Shown here: positions 14,801 to 22,219 of the stretch, in pieces
Layout: the number at the start of each line of letters is the position of its first letter
How positions within the stretch are numbered: the first letter of the stretch is position 1
DNA from: Oscillospiraceae bacterium
Lineage (GTDB): Bacteria > Bacillota > Clostridia > Oscillospirales > Ruminococcaceae
Length of the DNA stretch: 37,960 nucleotides
Assembly (NCBI GenBank): GCA_009783695.1
Contig: WRCY01000017.1
Span: forward strand, 1-37,960
Direction: 5' to 3'
Made by a program: the position numbers and the translations under genes
The notes under the pieces: model-generated
The model's input: the letters and a program-made list of their open reading frames with translations, nothing else
Database searches by the model: none
Told to the model about the DNA's origin: nothing

Positions 14801-17800
14801 GATGTCGTAAGTATAAACCTTGGTTGAGGATGATTCGTTTTGTACGATAAGGCGGCCGAGCTCGTCATAAGTGTTGGTTATTGATATATTGTTGCCCGAA
14901 ATGTTCCTCAGCTGCCCTGTTCGGGTATACGACTGCGTGATTACGTTAGCGGCGGTATTTGAACCTGCCTGCGTCCGTGTCAGTCTGCCCAGCCCATCGT
15001 ATTCATACGAGGTTGTAACTCCGTTGCGGTCTGTTTTTCTCGTGAGATTCCCTGCGAGGTTGTAGTTGAACGTCTCGGCACGCCCGAGGGCGTCGGTTAT
15101 GCGCGATACGTTGTTGTATTTGTCATAAGTGTAGGCTGTGCTTGCGCCGCCTGTAGTCTGCCCCGTCATGTTTCCGGCGGCGTCGTAGGCATAGGTTGTT
15201 CTAATCGCAACAGTGCTGCCGTTATAGCTGTCGGCCTGCGTAAGCCGGTTACGGTTGTTGTAGACATAGTCCGTCCGTGTCCATGTTGCCGCAGTTCCCG
15301 CCGCGTTGTTTTTTACCCGCTCGCGGGTTAAGTTGCTGTTATTGTCATAAGTATACTCTGTTTCCGCGAAGTGCGTAGTATTTCCTATACGCTCAAACGG
15401 CACGCTTTGCCTTGTCAGCCGCCCCAGGTTATCGTATTGAAACGTGGTCGTGTTACCCGCGGGGTCGGTAATACCCGTATTGCGCCCCAGCGCGTCATAT
15501 GCGTATACAACGGATTGGTTAAGTGTATTGGTTTCCTTTACGACGCGCCCTGCATGGTCGTACTGCCATCTTGCGGTGGGGTTGGGGAGGTTTCTTTCCC
15601 TGTCGAGCGCGGAACGATACTCAGTCATATTGCCTGTGTAATCATAGCTGTAGGTGTCAAAGTGTTCAATTCCGTCAAGAAAAGCACCCGTCTGCACTTG
15701 CTGTCCGAGATTGTTTACATAGCTTGTTGTTATTACATTGGGAGCATTGATGTCGCCTTGAATGATATTGAGCGTTCTGAACAAACCGTTCTGGATAGAA
15801 TACACATAGATTTCATTTACGATAATTGAGCCGTAGTATGTCAGCCCCTGCCTTGCGGTAACGTCCGTTACACGGGAGAGTTGGTCATATGTGTAGGTTG
15901 TATTGTTGTTATTAATCCGGTCTTCGCTTGTCCGCAAACGGGATAAACTATCATATACATTACGGCTCATGATTGTACCGTTTTCGTTGCCGTCCCTGAC
16001 TTCCGTAAGCAAGCCGAGCGGGTTATAGCGCGTGGTCGTTTGATTCCCGCGCTCGTCGGTAAACGTAACGTAGTTGTGCGTGTAGCTGCGCGCCCACTGC
16101 CGCATGGTGTTGTCGGGGTGCGTGACCCGGATAAGGTCGTTTCGGTCGTTGTATGCATAATTTGTTGCGTGGCCGCGCCCGTTCACGGCTCTGGTCATTC
16201 TGCCGCGGTTGTCATACTGGTACGACGATGTCACGCCGCCGGTGTTAACGGAAGAAAGATAAGCCCCGCGGTCATACCCGTATGTGGTCAGTATGCTGTT
16301 GCTCGTGTCATTGTCCCCGTTTATGTATCTTCTTTCGGTGAGGATGTTCCCGAAGCTGTCGTAGGTCCAGTCGGTGCGGGCTTTTTGCACGCCGTTAACC
16401 AGGACGGTTTCGGTAATGGGGTGGCGGTTTGTGGGGTCGAGGGTGTAATTTATCGTGATGGTCGTGTTTGCGTCTTGCTTGTAGCTGACGGAGGTAAGTT
16501 GATTATATATAGCATTATAGGTATATGTCGTCTTGTGTTCTGTATTGTTCGCATTGCCGCCCGCGAGGGGAGAAAACGAAGCCGTGACATTTCCGCGATT
16601 ATCATATTCGAGGCGTTCTATCGTTTCTAAGAATAAATGATTGTTGGTGTGTTCATAAGACTTTGTGGTAATTAGAGTAGGATTTCTGTCGGTATATCCA
16701 AACTGCTTGTTTGAAACATTTAATGAACCATGTTTCGTATCAATTTCTCTCGTGAGGTGCCGGTTGTTGAATGTATGCTGCTCGGAAATGCCAGAGATGG
16801 GCGTGGTCACAGTCGTGTGGTAGGTAAAGTTGTTGGGTAAATCTGCGGGATTTTGGTGCTGCGGCCAGCCGGAGTTGTTATTGGCAGAATAAGTGTAGTT
16901 CTTCCTGTTGGTTTGCACTCCGCTGACAACGTCATGACGGGATGTGATTCGATATACTCTCTGCAAACCGGAACGCCCGAGATTTTTATCTACTGTCTCG
17001 TAATTGAATGCGGTAGTGAACCCCGTCGGGTGCGAAATTGATGTTAGGTTCACGAACAGATTTTCTGCTCTGAAATTAGGAATTGTGAGATCTTTTCTAA
17101 CGGCATTAACAAAAGCGCTGTTTATGTTATATGTATAGAGCGTCTGTATGCCCATGGGGTCTGTGTATGAAGTCAGATACCGGGGTGTTAAGGTTATGCC
17201 CAAGGTTTGTATCTGCGTACCGGTTACTATATTGTATTGCAACGATATATTATCCGGAAGCGACACGATTATACCGTTATTATTTTTGGCTATAGTCGTA
17301 ACTCTGCCCAGAGTGTCCGTGATTGTAATGGTATTCATGGATTGAACCCATTCTCCGTTCACCCAGGAAGACGCAAGACTGTGAACAAGATGTATCGCGT
17401 TGCCGTATCTGTCACGTATTTCAACAAGCCTACCGCTACGGTCAAAGAATTCGGTACGCCCGTCTTTGTATTTCAGCTCGTATCGCTCCGTGCTATACCT
17501 ATACCTTAAAGATAGCTCCGTTCTTGAATAACCCGCTACGATAAAAGTATCTATGTAGCCGTAGTCCGTATCTAATAATCTATATGCAAGCGAACGCCCG
17601 TCAGCGAGATGAAGAACATTTCCTTGAATGGACGAGAACATGAAGCTCCAGCCGTGCCCGAGACCGTGAAATCTGTTCAGATGATTGTAGTCTTCCATGG
17701 TTGTTGCAAAAACGCCTGGAGCACTCACCGTCCCCGGATTACCCACATTTGCACTGTCCGAGTCATAACGTCTGCCGATTACCAAGTCCAAACCGTTTCT

Positions 17801-18775
17801 GCCGGGAAGCACATAGTCCACGGTTTCATAGACAAGCCCGCCCGTGTTCAGGTTTATTCTTTCAGCTGTGTTAAAATCGTAGTTATACGGTGCATCAAAC
17901 TCTTGCATAGGCAAGAGCTGACCGGAGCTGCCGGACAGGGCGACGATACCGGTCAGCATGGCGGCGTCGGTCAGCTGCTCCATCTGTAGGAAGCCGAGCC
18001 GGTTTTCTATTGAAAACTCAACCAAAACATCGGCGCAGACGCCCAGGTCATCGGCTAACAGTAAAAAGTTTTGCTCGCTGAGCACGGAAAGGCTGATTGT
18101 CAGTTCCGGTGAAATTTCCTGTGAGATTCTTCCCGGAAAGCCCTGTGCGACATTTAACGGGATTTCCTGTGAGAACCCGAGCGAGGATTCTGTAGCCTGC
18201 ACAGGGATTACGATTTCGGTTGCTACCAGTGCCGGTTCCGGCAGCAGGCTGTGTATGTCGGTTTCAAGCCTTAAACTCAGCCCGTATATCAAAACCGCCT
18301 GCCCCAGGGAACAGCCCTCGAGCAGAAGCCCGCGCAGCAGCAAGTCAATCTCACTGCCGTACAGTTCTTCATCGAGGAAGCCGAGATACAGTTCTAACGC
18401 CTCTTCTCCCTCAAAATTAAATAATTCATCAAAGGCGCTTTCTTGCCCTTGCAGCTCTGCGCGTTCGGCGCGCGGGATGTATTCGTAGCTTTCAATGTCA
18501 AACGCTTGCATCGCCTGAAAGGACTGCGCCCCGGAAAAGGAAGCCGTATGTACGGGCGAGTTATCCGCCCATGTAGCGTCGCCGAGGTATGCGCCCTCCG
18601 GAAGACCCGAATCTATTTCATCAAGCAAGCTAAAATCTGCTTCTCCGATAAATGTGTCGAAAGCAGCGCTTTCATCATGAGCAGTCCTTAACTCAGATGA
18701 AGCGAAGCCTTGAAGATTAGTGCCTGTGACCAGCATTACTATTGCTAAAATTAGTGATGATGTGCGTTTATACAT
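11846..18775 (-). CDS. Secreted RHS/YD-repeat polymorphic toxin with metallopeptidase tip
   Basis: A 2309-residue WapA-like protein. Domains in order: signal peptide (residues 1 to about 26); a helical acidic region to about 290; a DUF6531-like RHS entry (LNTGGLVYETVDYVLPGRNG); many YD repeats (about 550-1620, for example YTYDNRGNR and TYDGLGRLTR) that form the shell; two tandem jelly-roll-like modules of about 130 residues (1625-1755 and 1757-1890); a third beta module (1897-2030); and the RHS core end YYLRNRHYQPRTGRFMSEDP through DPSGL (2093-2097). The tip (2098-2309) has the zinc motif His2201-Glu-Met-Gly-His2205-Gly-Ala-Gln-His2209 and a PIARQLGEPTRSKYGD segment. Together these resemble M91 (NleD-like) metallopeptidases found on RHS tips. 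The tip DNA is much more AT-rich than the repeats. The target is unknown. Confidence 0.88.
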   Translation of the reverse strand: MYKRTSSLILAIVMLVTGTNLQGFASSELRTAHDESAAFDTFIGEADFSLLDEIDSGLPEGAYLGDATWADNSPVHTASFSGAQSFQAMQAFDIESYEYIPRAERAELQGQESAFDELFNFEGEEALELYLGFLDEELYGSEIDLLLRGLLLEGCSLGQAVLIYGLSLRLETDIHSLLPEPALVATEIVIPVQATESSLGFSQEIPLNVAQGFPGRISQEISPELTISLSVLSEQNFLLLADDLGVCADVLVEFSIENRLGFLQMEQLTDAAMLTGIVALSGSSGQLLPMQEFDAPYNYDFNTAERINLNTGGLVYETVDYVLPGRNGLDLVIGRRYDSDSANVGNPGTVSAPGVFATTMEDYNHLNRFHGLGHGWSFMFSSIQGNVLHLADGRSLAYRLLDTDYGYIDTFIVAGYSRTELSLRYRYSTERYELKYKDGRTEFFDRSGRLVEIRDRYGNAIHLVHSLASSWVNGEWVQSMNTITITDTLGRVTTIAKNNNGIIVSLPDNISLQYNIVTGTQIQTLGITLTPRYLTSYTDPMGIQTLYTYNINSAFVNAVRKDLTIPNFRAENLFVNLTSISHPTGFTTAFNYETVDKNLGRSGLQRVYRITSRHDVVSGVQTNRKNYTYSANNNSGWPQHQNPADLPNNFTYHTTVTTPISGISEQHTFNNRHLTREIDTKHGSLNVSNKQFGYTDRNPTLITTKSYEHTNNHLFLETIERLEYDNRGNVTASFSPLAGGNANNTEHKTTYTYNAIYNQLTSVSYKQDANTTITINYTLDPTNRHPITETVLVNGVQKARTDWTYDSFGNILTERRYINGDNDTSNSILTTYGYDRGAYLSSVNTGGVTSSYQYDNRGRMTRAVNGRGHATNYAYNDRNDLIRVTHPDNTMRQWARSYTHNYVTFTDERGNQTTTRYNPLGLLTEVRDGNENGTIMSRNVYDSLSRLRTSEDRINNNNTTYTYDQLSRVTDVTARQGLTYYGSIIVNEIYVYSIQNGLFRTLNIIQGDINAPNVITTSYVNNLGQQVQTGAFLDGIEHFDTYSYDYTGNMTEYRSALDRERNLPNPTARWQYDHAGRVVKETNTLNQSVVYAYDALGRNTGITDPAGNTTTFQYDNLGRLTRQSVPFERIGNTTHFAETEYTYDNNSNLTRERVKNNAAGTAATWTRTDYVYNNRNRLTQADSYNGSTVAIRTTYAYDAAGNMTGQTTGGASTAYTYDKYNNVSRITDALGRAETFNYNLAGNLTRKTDRNGVTTSYEYDGLGRLTRTQAGSNTAANVITQSYTRTGQLRNISGNNISITNTYDELGRLIVQNESSSTKVYTYDIGGNRLTFQARINNVTYHATSYIYDNLNRLTDVNENGTRAAAYTYDTNGNRASLTLGNGVITNYSYNPANLVTQVRNHRGGATISQYDYTYFLDGNQRTKTDHTGRTTTYTCDGLGRLTREAESGAANPLTISYTYDNRGNRAGMNNNGVTTAYTYDLSNRLTGTLTNGITTNFTYDGNGNQLSDGAVTYAYDNWGRMTSASTNGVTTTHTYNPDGLRRSKTTNGVTTTHIWDGANIAFDMMGSSVVKYIRGIGLIGSSTDTGAPSSYYLFNANGDVVQLTNTAGVVTKSYDYDAFGNERKPQEPLSLALSDLTRNNGVTFTSADTLKLQGGGFSYACSNYLPTEPNVTYILEFDYQTNGGISYLKAGLISSDGSRWVARTDLIPDGTRRRARIEITMNAVDEWQNAVLQLDVYAIDGGINDVFVSDFKFYEKANHNTEWSMPLSNLTYWTSGANFTPEGTLVLQSSNFSWACTHWLPIKPNVTYVLEFDYKTAGGNSHLQVGLLSSDYSRWQSKNNIDVSGTTQSAYIEITLSEGEEWHNAILQFDVRSANGGVNDVYVSNIRFYEKANPNPWRYGGEYFDSMPVTSGNEWYTFSQFDTYYRNSSFSGKFQVNQQREISIEDLPAGDYVMDLGLEFEGWLFIKQVEIRFYEDDRYAGGWIFNADATEQLEFTLTGGNMLRITVSTWLLGMDSALAAANVHLHNLRTYIPGTEIIEYGTYYLRNRHYQPRTGRFMSEDPFWRMQGIIRHDPQGLNLYAYCVNNPIRWRDPSGLKIEIVGPPNRNDFRNDTTYNRAVADYEKALAEYNRAIEYLKGSEAFRDLYNKLNDAEEVFIINFTTDKNAIYNYGTRTINWNPKLGFTMKDGTSVMSPAMALVHEMGHGAQHLDGGLDAYINARWFWNIDREQMNMENANLRKYETPIARQLGEPTRSKYGDERGSIIMNNSTHYRTTHINIQGRPYTVDHGMFWANTTISAWDGRRGRRGG

Positions 18776-18817
18776 TCCTTATGTCCCTCCACGGTTGTTG
18801 TTCTTATTTATAGACTT

Positions 18818-18847
18818 AGTATACCATATATATACATTATCTGTCAA
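18818..18847 (-). promoter_or_regulatory. RHS toxin promoter
   Basis: On the minus strand TTGACA (18847-18842), an 18-base spacer and TATACT (18823-18818), about 40 bases before the start codon. This is close to vegetative consensus, so the toxin is probably expressed without a special sigma factor. Confidence 0.7.
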
Positions 18848-18951
18848 TATAATGTTTTATGTGTCGCATTTATGGGGGTTCATGTTTGGGGGGTATAAAA
18901 TATTTATTTAAGAAATTAAATTTAATACAAATAGAATAGTTTATTACAAAC

Positions 18952-18976
18952 AAAAACCGCTCTGTAAGCGGTTTTT
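18952..18976 (-). terminator. Terminator of the aroK-amidohydrolase-membrane protein operon
   Basis: AAAAACCGC (18952-18960) and GCGGTTTTT (18968-18976) form a 9-bp stem with a 7-base loop. On the minus strand the stem is followed by GTTTGT. It lies about 140 bases after the membrane protein gene and before the RHS promoter. Confidence 0.75.
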
Positions 18977-19115
18977 GCTTGTATAACATAGTTTTGTTAG
19001 ATTACGGCGAAATCGACTTTTTCTTTCGTGAGCACAAAGACAATTTCATTATTTGTTTTATTTCTAAAGCGGCTTCATGAGTAGCGCTGTGGGGGATTTA
19101 AAAATTGCAAAAAGG

Positions 19116-20213
19116 TTATAATATTTTTTCATGAATATGTTTAATTATCCTCTGTTCGCTGTCCGTAATGGTTTTAACCGGACAGCTTTTGGATAATTTT
19201 TCAAAATCTGCGAACCTTTCGGCGGCTTTGGTCGTGTTCTTATTAACAAGCAGTTTGTATGCGTAAAGCAAGCGGGAATAAACCAAAATACCGTCTTTGC
19301 TTTTTAAGTGCTCAATCAAGTCGTCGCCGCAAATACGCGCGATTAACTCACGGTCGCAGCCGTCCATGATTACGCAGAACAGGAAGTCGGCGCGTACTGC
19401 ATATTTTAAATAATCGGTTAATTCAAGAGCGGTTTTTATATTATAATTCATTTCCGCCAGCTGCCGCGCTTCAAGAAATCTGCCCTCGTCCATAAGACGC
19501 GAGTAGGCGAGGGCTGTAATTCCGCTGTAGACAAGCGGTTTCGCGGCAAATTCTTCCTCGGTGGGCAGCTCAAACCATTCATAGGGCATATCCCACATGT
19601 TTGTTCCGGATAAATGCAGTCCGTAAATCCGATGTGAGTTTATAAATAATCTGCGCGCCTTTTCATCATCCTTGAGTTGTTTTATTATATTAAAAGGATT
19701 CCCCGGGAGCTTCGGAATTGAGATGAGAAAAAAGAATTCCTTTGCGGCGAGAATGATTAACACTCCCGTTATCCAGAAACTTTTCGGCAGAAGCACGGCG
19801 AGAATGGCATATATCGCCGTCAAGGCAATGCTTACATACACAAAGCCGCATAACCACAGCTTCGGGGATATATTTTCCGGCGGCATCATGTAAACAGGCT
19901 CGGCAAGCTCTATTGCAACCGCTTTGCGCCGTTTTAATTTTCCGTCTTCCTTGATGAACAGCGTACCGAAAATCTTCAGGTAAATCAATTCACAGCCGTA
20001 TAGTTTTTGTATAAGCGCAGAAATTGCGGCAGTCAGAATCACTGTAACAAACGAGCCCCAGAAGAATACCGCAATCCCGAAGTTTATGTACGAAATCACC
20101 AAATAAAACGTATTTGTTTCCTCCCCCGAGTAAGCAAAATACTGCATAATAAAGCAGAAAAACAGAAATGCCAGAAGCCGTAATAATCCCTTTCTTGACC
20201 ATATGCTTTGCAT
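19116..20213 (-). CDS. Unrecognised multi-pass membrane protein with C-terminal helical domain
   Basis: About 365 residues. The N-terminal half has four or five hydrophobic segments: LLRLLAFLFFCFIMQYFAY, INFGIAVFFWGSFVTVILTAAI, LWLCGFVYVSIALTAIYAILAVLLP and FWITGVLIILAAKEFFFLI. The C-terminal half (from about 195) is soluble and helical, with TPR-like pairs such as EARQLAEMNYNIKTALELTDYL. The layout is reminiscent of membrane proteins with a cytoplasmic repeat domain, but there is no HExxH protease motif and no family I can name. Start: ATG at 20213 behind AAAGGACTG. An upstream GTG at 20237 would read MKKGLNGN through the ribosome-binding site, so I reject it. It follows the amidohydrolase gene with a short leader-element tail between them. 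Confidence 0.7.
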   Translation of the reverse strand: MQSIWSRKGLLRLLAFLFFCFIMQYFAYSGEETNTFYLVISYINFGIAVFFWGSFVTVILTAAISALIQKLYGCELIYLKIFGTLFIKEDGKLKRRKAVAIELAEPVYMMPPENISPKLWLCGFVYVSIALTAIYAILAVLLPKSFWITGVLIILAAKEFFFLISIPKLPGNPFNIIKQLKDDEKARRLFINSHRIYGLHLSGTNMWDMPYEWFELPTEEEFAAKPLVYSGITALAYSRLMDEGRFLEARQLAEMNYNIKTALELTDYLKYAVRADFLFCVIMDGCDRELIARICGDDLIEHLKSKDGILVYSRLLYAYKLLVNKNTTKAAERFADFEKLSKSCPVKTITDSEQRIIKHIHEKIL

Positions 20214-20236
20214 ATTTCCATTCAGTCCTTTCTTCA

Positions 20237-21421
20237 CTAATGCGGGATGAGAACATCATTACGACAAATTATTTTCCCGTCAATCACAACAAGCTTCGGG
20301 TCTTTCATAAAGTCGTAGAATTTTCCGTCCCGCTCAAGCAGCACGAAATCCGCGTCTTTCCCGACTTCTATGCTGCCTACGCGGTCAGCAATTTTGCAGA
20401 TTTTTGCAGCGTTAATGGTAATCGCGCGCAGCGCCTCGTCCTCGGGGAGTCCGCCTTTAACAGCGAGTCCCGCTGTAAGCGGCAGATACTGAACAGGTGT
20501 GACGGGATGGTCGGTGCAGAGCGCAACCGGCACGCCCGCCGCATGAAGCTTCGCAGCTGTGTCGATGCGCAGATTTGCGAGCTCCGGCTTGCTTCGTTCG
20601 CAAATAATAGGACCGACTATGCATGACGCGCCTTCTTCCTTTAATTCCCCGGAAATAATTCCCCCCTCGGTCGCGTGTACAATAACGTAGCCGAAGCCGA
20701 ACTCTTTTGCGAGCCGGATTGCGGTAAAAATATCGTCGGCGCGGTGACAGTGAATGTGCGCGTTGATTTCCCCTCGGAGCAGCGGCATAAGCGCCTCGTT
20801 TTTAATATCGTATTCCGGAGGGTCGGTATCTTTGGATTTTTTTGATTTATCAAGCTGCTCCATATAGCGTTTAGCCTTGTAAAGCTGCTCGCGGATTATT
20901 GCTGCGACAGCCATACGTGTGGTGGGGGTTTCGTCGCGGTCGTTGTAGCAGGTTTTCGGGTTTTCGCCGAGCGCGAACTTCAAAGCCATCGGCGACTTCA
21001 CAATCATCTTGTCGATTCTTTGCGAGCCTGCGGTTTTCATCACGAGCAGCTCGCCGCCCATAGGGTTCGCGCTGCCCACTCCCGTAACAACGCAGGTTAC
21101 GCCAGCTTTTGCGGCTTCCTCAAAAGAAAAGTCGCGCGGGTTTATCATGTCGATTGCACGCAGGTGCGGCATTGCGGGGTCTGTGATTTCGTTTGCGTCC
21201 GTGCCCTCGAAGCCGAGCCCGTTCTCAAATACCCCCAGGTGGCTGTGCGCATCGATGAATCCCGGACAGAGCGTGTGACCCTTGGCGTCGATGTCGTCAT
21301 TGCCGGTTGTTGCAGGTTTTCCGGGGCTCACTATTGTGATTTTTCCGTTTTTGAATTCAACGTAGCCGTTTTCTATATCGGCTCCGTTCATAGTTTTAAT
21401 TCTTGCATTATAAATGACCAT
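20237..21421 (-). CDS. Amidohydrolase-family protein (imidazolonepropionase-like)
   Basis: A 394-residue metal-dependent hydrolase of the amidohydrolase superfamily. The N-terminal beta domain ends with the metal motif GFIDAHSHLG. Later elements are EINAHIHCHRADDI (second His pair), VIVHATEGG, and ALCTDHPVTPV with the conserved catalytic Asp. A C-terminal segment, TINAAKICKIADRVGSIEVGKDADFVLLE, is typical of the family. Members cleave C-N bonds in cyclic amides or deaminate rings; the substrate here cannot be read from sequence. Start: ATG at 21421, behind the AAAGGACTT box of a leader element. A GTG at 21445 (MKKGLNEK) would be within that box, so I reject it. The gene lies 31 bases after the shikimate kinase stop, in the same operon. 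Confidence 0.85.
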   Translation of the reverse strand: MVIYNARIKTMNGADIENGYVEFKNGKITIVSPGKPATTGNDDIDAKGHTLCPGFIDAHSHLGVFENGLGFEGTDANEITDPAMPHLRAIDMINPRDFSFEEAAKAGVTCVVTGVGSANPMGGELLVMKTAGSQRIDKMIVKSPMALKFALGENPKTCYNDRDETPTTRMAVAAIIREQLYKAKRYMEQLDKSKKSKDTDPPEYDIKNEALMPLLRGEINAHIHCHRADDIFTAIRLAKEFGFGYVIVHATEGGIISGELKEEGASCIVGPIICERSKPELANLRIDTAAKLHAAGVPVALCTDHPVTPVQYLPLTAGLAVKGGLPEDEALRAITINAAKICKIADRVGSIEVGKDADFVLLERDGKFYDFMKDPKLVVIDGKIICRNDVLIPH

Positions 21422-21476
21422 TTTTTCATTAAGTCCTTTCTTCACTAATTTATCACGGAAGTATCGTTTTCCCCGT
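21422..21476 (-). repeat. Dispersed leader element overlapping the end of aroK
   Basis: On the minus strand GAAACGGGGAAAACGATACT runs through the last codons of the shikimate kinase gene. It is followed, 36 nt from the GGGG, by AAGGACTTAATG before the amidohydrolase start. The element therefore supplies both the C-terminal residues (AETGKTILP) of one protein and the ribosome-binding site of the next. Confidence 0.7.
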
Positions 21477-21944
21477 TTCAGCCATTATTAGTTTTAAACT
21501 TTCCTCTTCTCCTTTAACTATATAATCCGCGACATTTCTGTAATGCGGCAGGCGTGAGTTATATAATTCAAAAAGCCCTTCTTTGGTTTTGTTCTCAGCA
21601 AGCGGGCGCCTATGTAAACCGTCGATTTTAATGCGTTTGCAACATACTTCAAAAGGAGTGTCAATAAAAATCACGACCGCATTTTCCTTTGCGTATTTTG
21701 CAGTTTCGGGAGTTTTAAGTGCGCCTCCGCCAAGCGAAACAAGAGGAACATTAAGTTCTTTCAGTGCCGCGAGTTCAAGCTCACGGAAATACTGCTCGCT
21801 GTACTTCACGAAGATTTCCGCGATTTCAATTCCCTTGAGTCTTACAATATACTCGTCGAGGTCAATAAAATCAAGCCCCGATTTTTTCGCGATATAAGAC
21901 TTTCCGCAGCCCATGAAGCCGTATAGGTAAATAGGTTTTATCAT
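21453..21944 (-). CDS. aroK: Shikimate kinase
   Basis: Phosphorylates shikimate at the 3-OH with ATP, the fifth step of the chorismate (aromatic amino acid) pathway, in the cytoplasm. The 163-residue protein has usual length and all family landmarks: Walker A GFMGCGKSYIAKK, DLDEYI (shikimate-binding Asp), FRELELAAL (shikimate-binding Arg-Glu), GGGAL, the LID region LHRRPLAENK and RLPHYRNVADYIV. First gene of a minus-strand operon with a TTGACA promoter at 22077-22082. Its last codons lie inside a leader element. It is not next to other shikimate-pathway genes in this window. Confidence 0.93.
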   Translation of the reverse strand: MIKPIYLYGFMGCGKSYIAKKSGLDFIDLDEYIVRLKGIEIAEIFVKYSEQYFRELELAALKELNVPLVSLGGGALKTPETAKYAKENAVVIFIDTPFEVCCKRIKIDGLHRRPLAENKTKEGLFELYNSRLPHYRNVADYIVKGEEESLKLIMAETGKTILP

Positions 21945-21974
21945 ACAATTTCTCCCGCTCTCTGCAATGGATAA

Positions 21975-22047
21975 AAGTTTGAAAATAATACAATTGAATC
22001 GGGGAAAATGTTGTTTTCATGATTCAGTTGTGAAAAAGGACTTAATG
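21975..22047 (+). repeat. Dispersed leader element, orphan copy with full hairpin
   Basis: The best-preserved copy. AAGTTTG lies at 21975-21981. CAATTGAATC (21991-22000) pairs with GATTCAGTTG (22021-22030) over ten bases with one wobble. Inside, GAAAA (22004-22008) pairs with TTTTC (22014-22018). AAAGGACTTAATG follows at 22035-22047. The ATG opens only a six-codon frame, and the copy lies between the aroK promoter and aroK, so it would be transcribed mainly as antisense. It appears to have no downstream gene of its own. Confidence 0.75.
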
Positions 22048-22053
22048 AAAATA

Positions 22054-22082
22054 AATTTACCATAAAAAAGCAGTTTTGTCAA
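22054..22082 (-). promoter_or_regulatory. aroK operon promoter
   Basis: On the minus strand TTGACA (22082-22077), 17 bases, TAAATT (22059-22054). Its -35 box adjoins that of the divergent lysozyme promoter, making the perfect palindrome TGTCAAGTTGACA (22077-22089). Confidence 0.7.
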
Positions 22083-22083
22083 G

Positions 22084-22112
22084 TTGACATTAAAAGTAAA
22101 TCATGTTAATAT
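22084..22112 (+). promoter_or_regulatory. Lysozyme gene promoter
   Basis: TTGACA (22084-22089), 17 bases, TAATAT (22107-22112). The expected transcript start near 22119 coincides with the 5' boundary (AAGTTT, 22118) of the leader element, so the element would begin the mRNA. Confidence 0.75.
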
Positions 22113-22117
22113 TAAAG

Positions 22118-22189
22118 AAGTTTAAAATAAAACAATTGAATCGGGGAAATGTTGTTTTATATATCCTTTGTTAAGTAAAGCACTTAACG
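22118..22189 (+). repeat. Dispersed leader element, copy before the GH25 lysozyme
   Basis: AAGTTTAAAATAAAAC, CAATTGAATCGGGGAAAT and TGTTGTTTT match the copy at 21975. The 3' half has drifted: the hairpin's second arm is TATATCCTTTG, and the Shine-Dalgarno box reads AAAGCACTTAACG, with ATG changed to ACG. The lysozyme gene instead uses a separate GGAGGT 30 bases further on, which fits decay of this copy's ribosome-binding function. Confidence 0.7.
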
Positions 22190-22219
22190 AAAATAAATAT
22201 AAAAATACCGGAGGTACAA

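Larger units (their letters stand above)
18776..19115. other. Intergenic region upstream of the RHS gene
   Basis: This 340-base AT-rich gap holds the RHS promoter and ribosome-binding site (GGAGGG at 18784-18789) on the minus strand, a terminator at 18952-18976 for the genes to the right, and a stretch at 19020-19065. Read on the minus strand, that stretch (ATAATGAAATTGTCTTTGTG) resembles the first codons of the ECF sigma gene but stops after 15 codons. I see no other gene in it. Confidence 0.6.

Noticed and set aside
13967-18691. Several long plus-strand frames antisense to the RHS gene
   Set aside because: They arise from the repetitive codon pattern of the YD repeats on the other strand; no ribosome-binding sites, no recognisable domains.
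20213-20237. N-terminal extension MKKGLNGN on the membrane protein, and the similar MKKGLNEK on the amidohydrolase (21421-21445)
   Set aside because: Both are in-frame readings through the AAGAAAGGACTT ribosome-binding part of the leader element (starting at GTG). The similarity is due to the DNA element, not to protein homology.
21975-22189. Leader element as a known metabolite riboswitch
   Set aside because: Neither core nor structure matches riboswitch classes I know, and the downstream genes share no metabolite.
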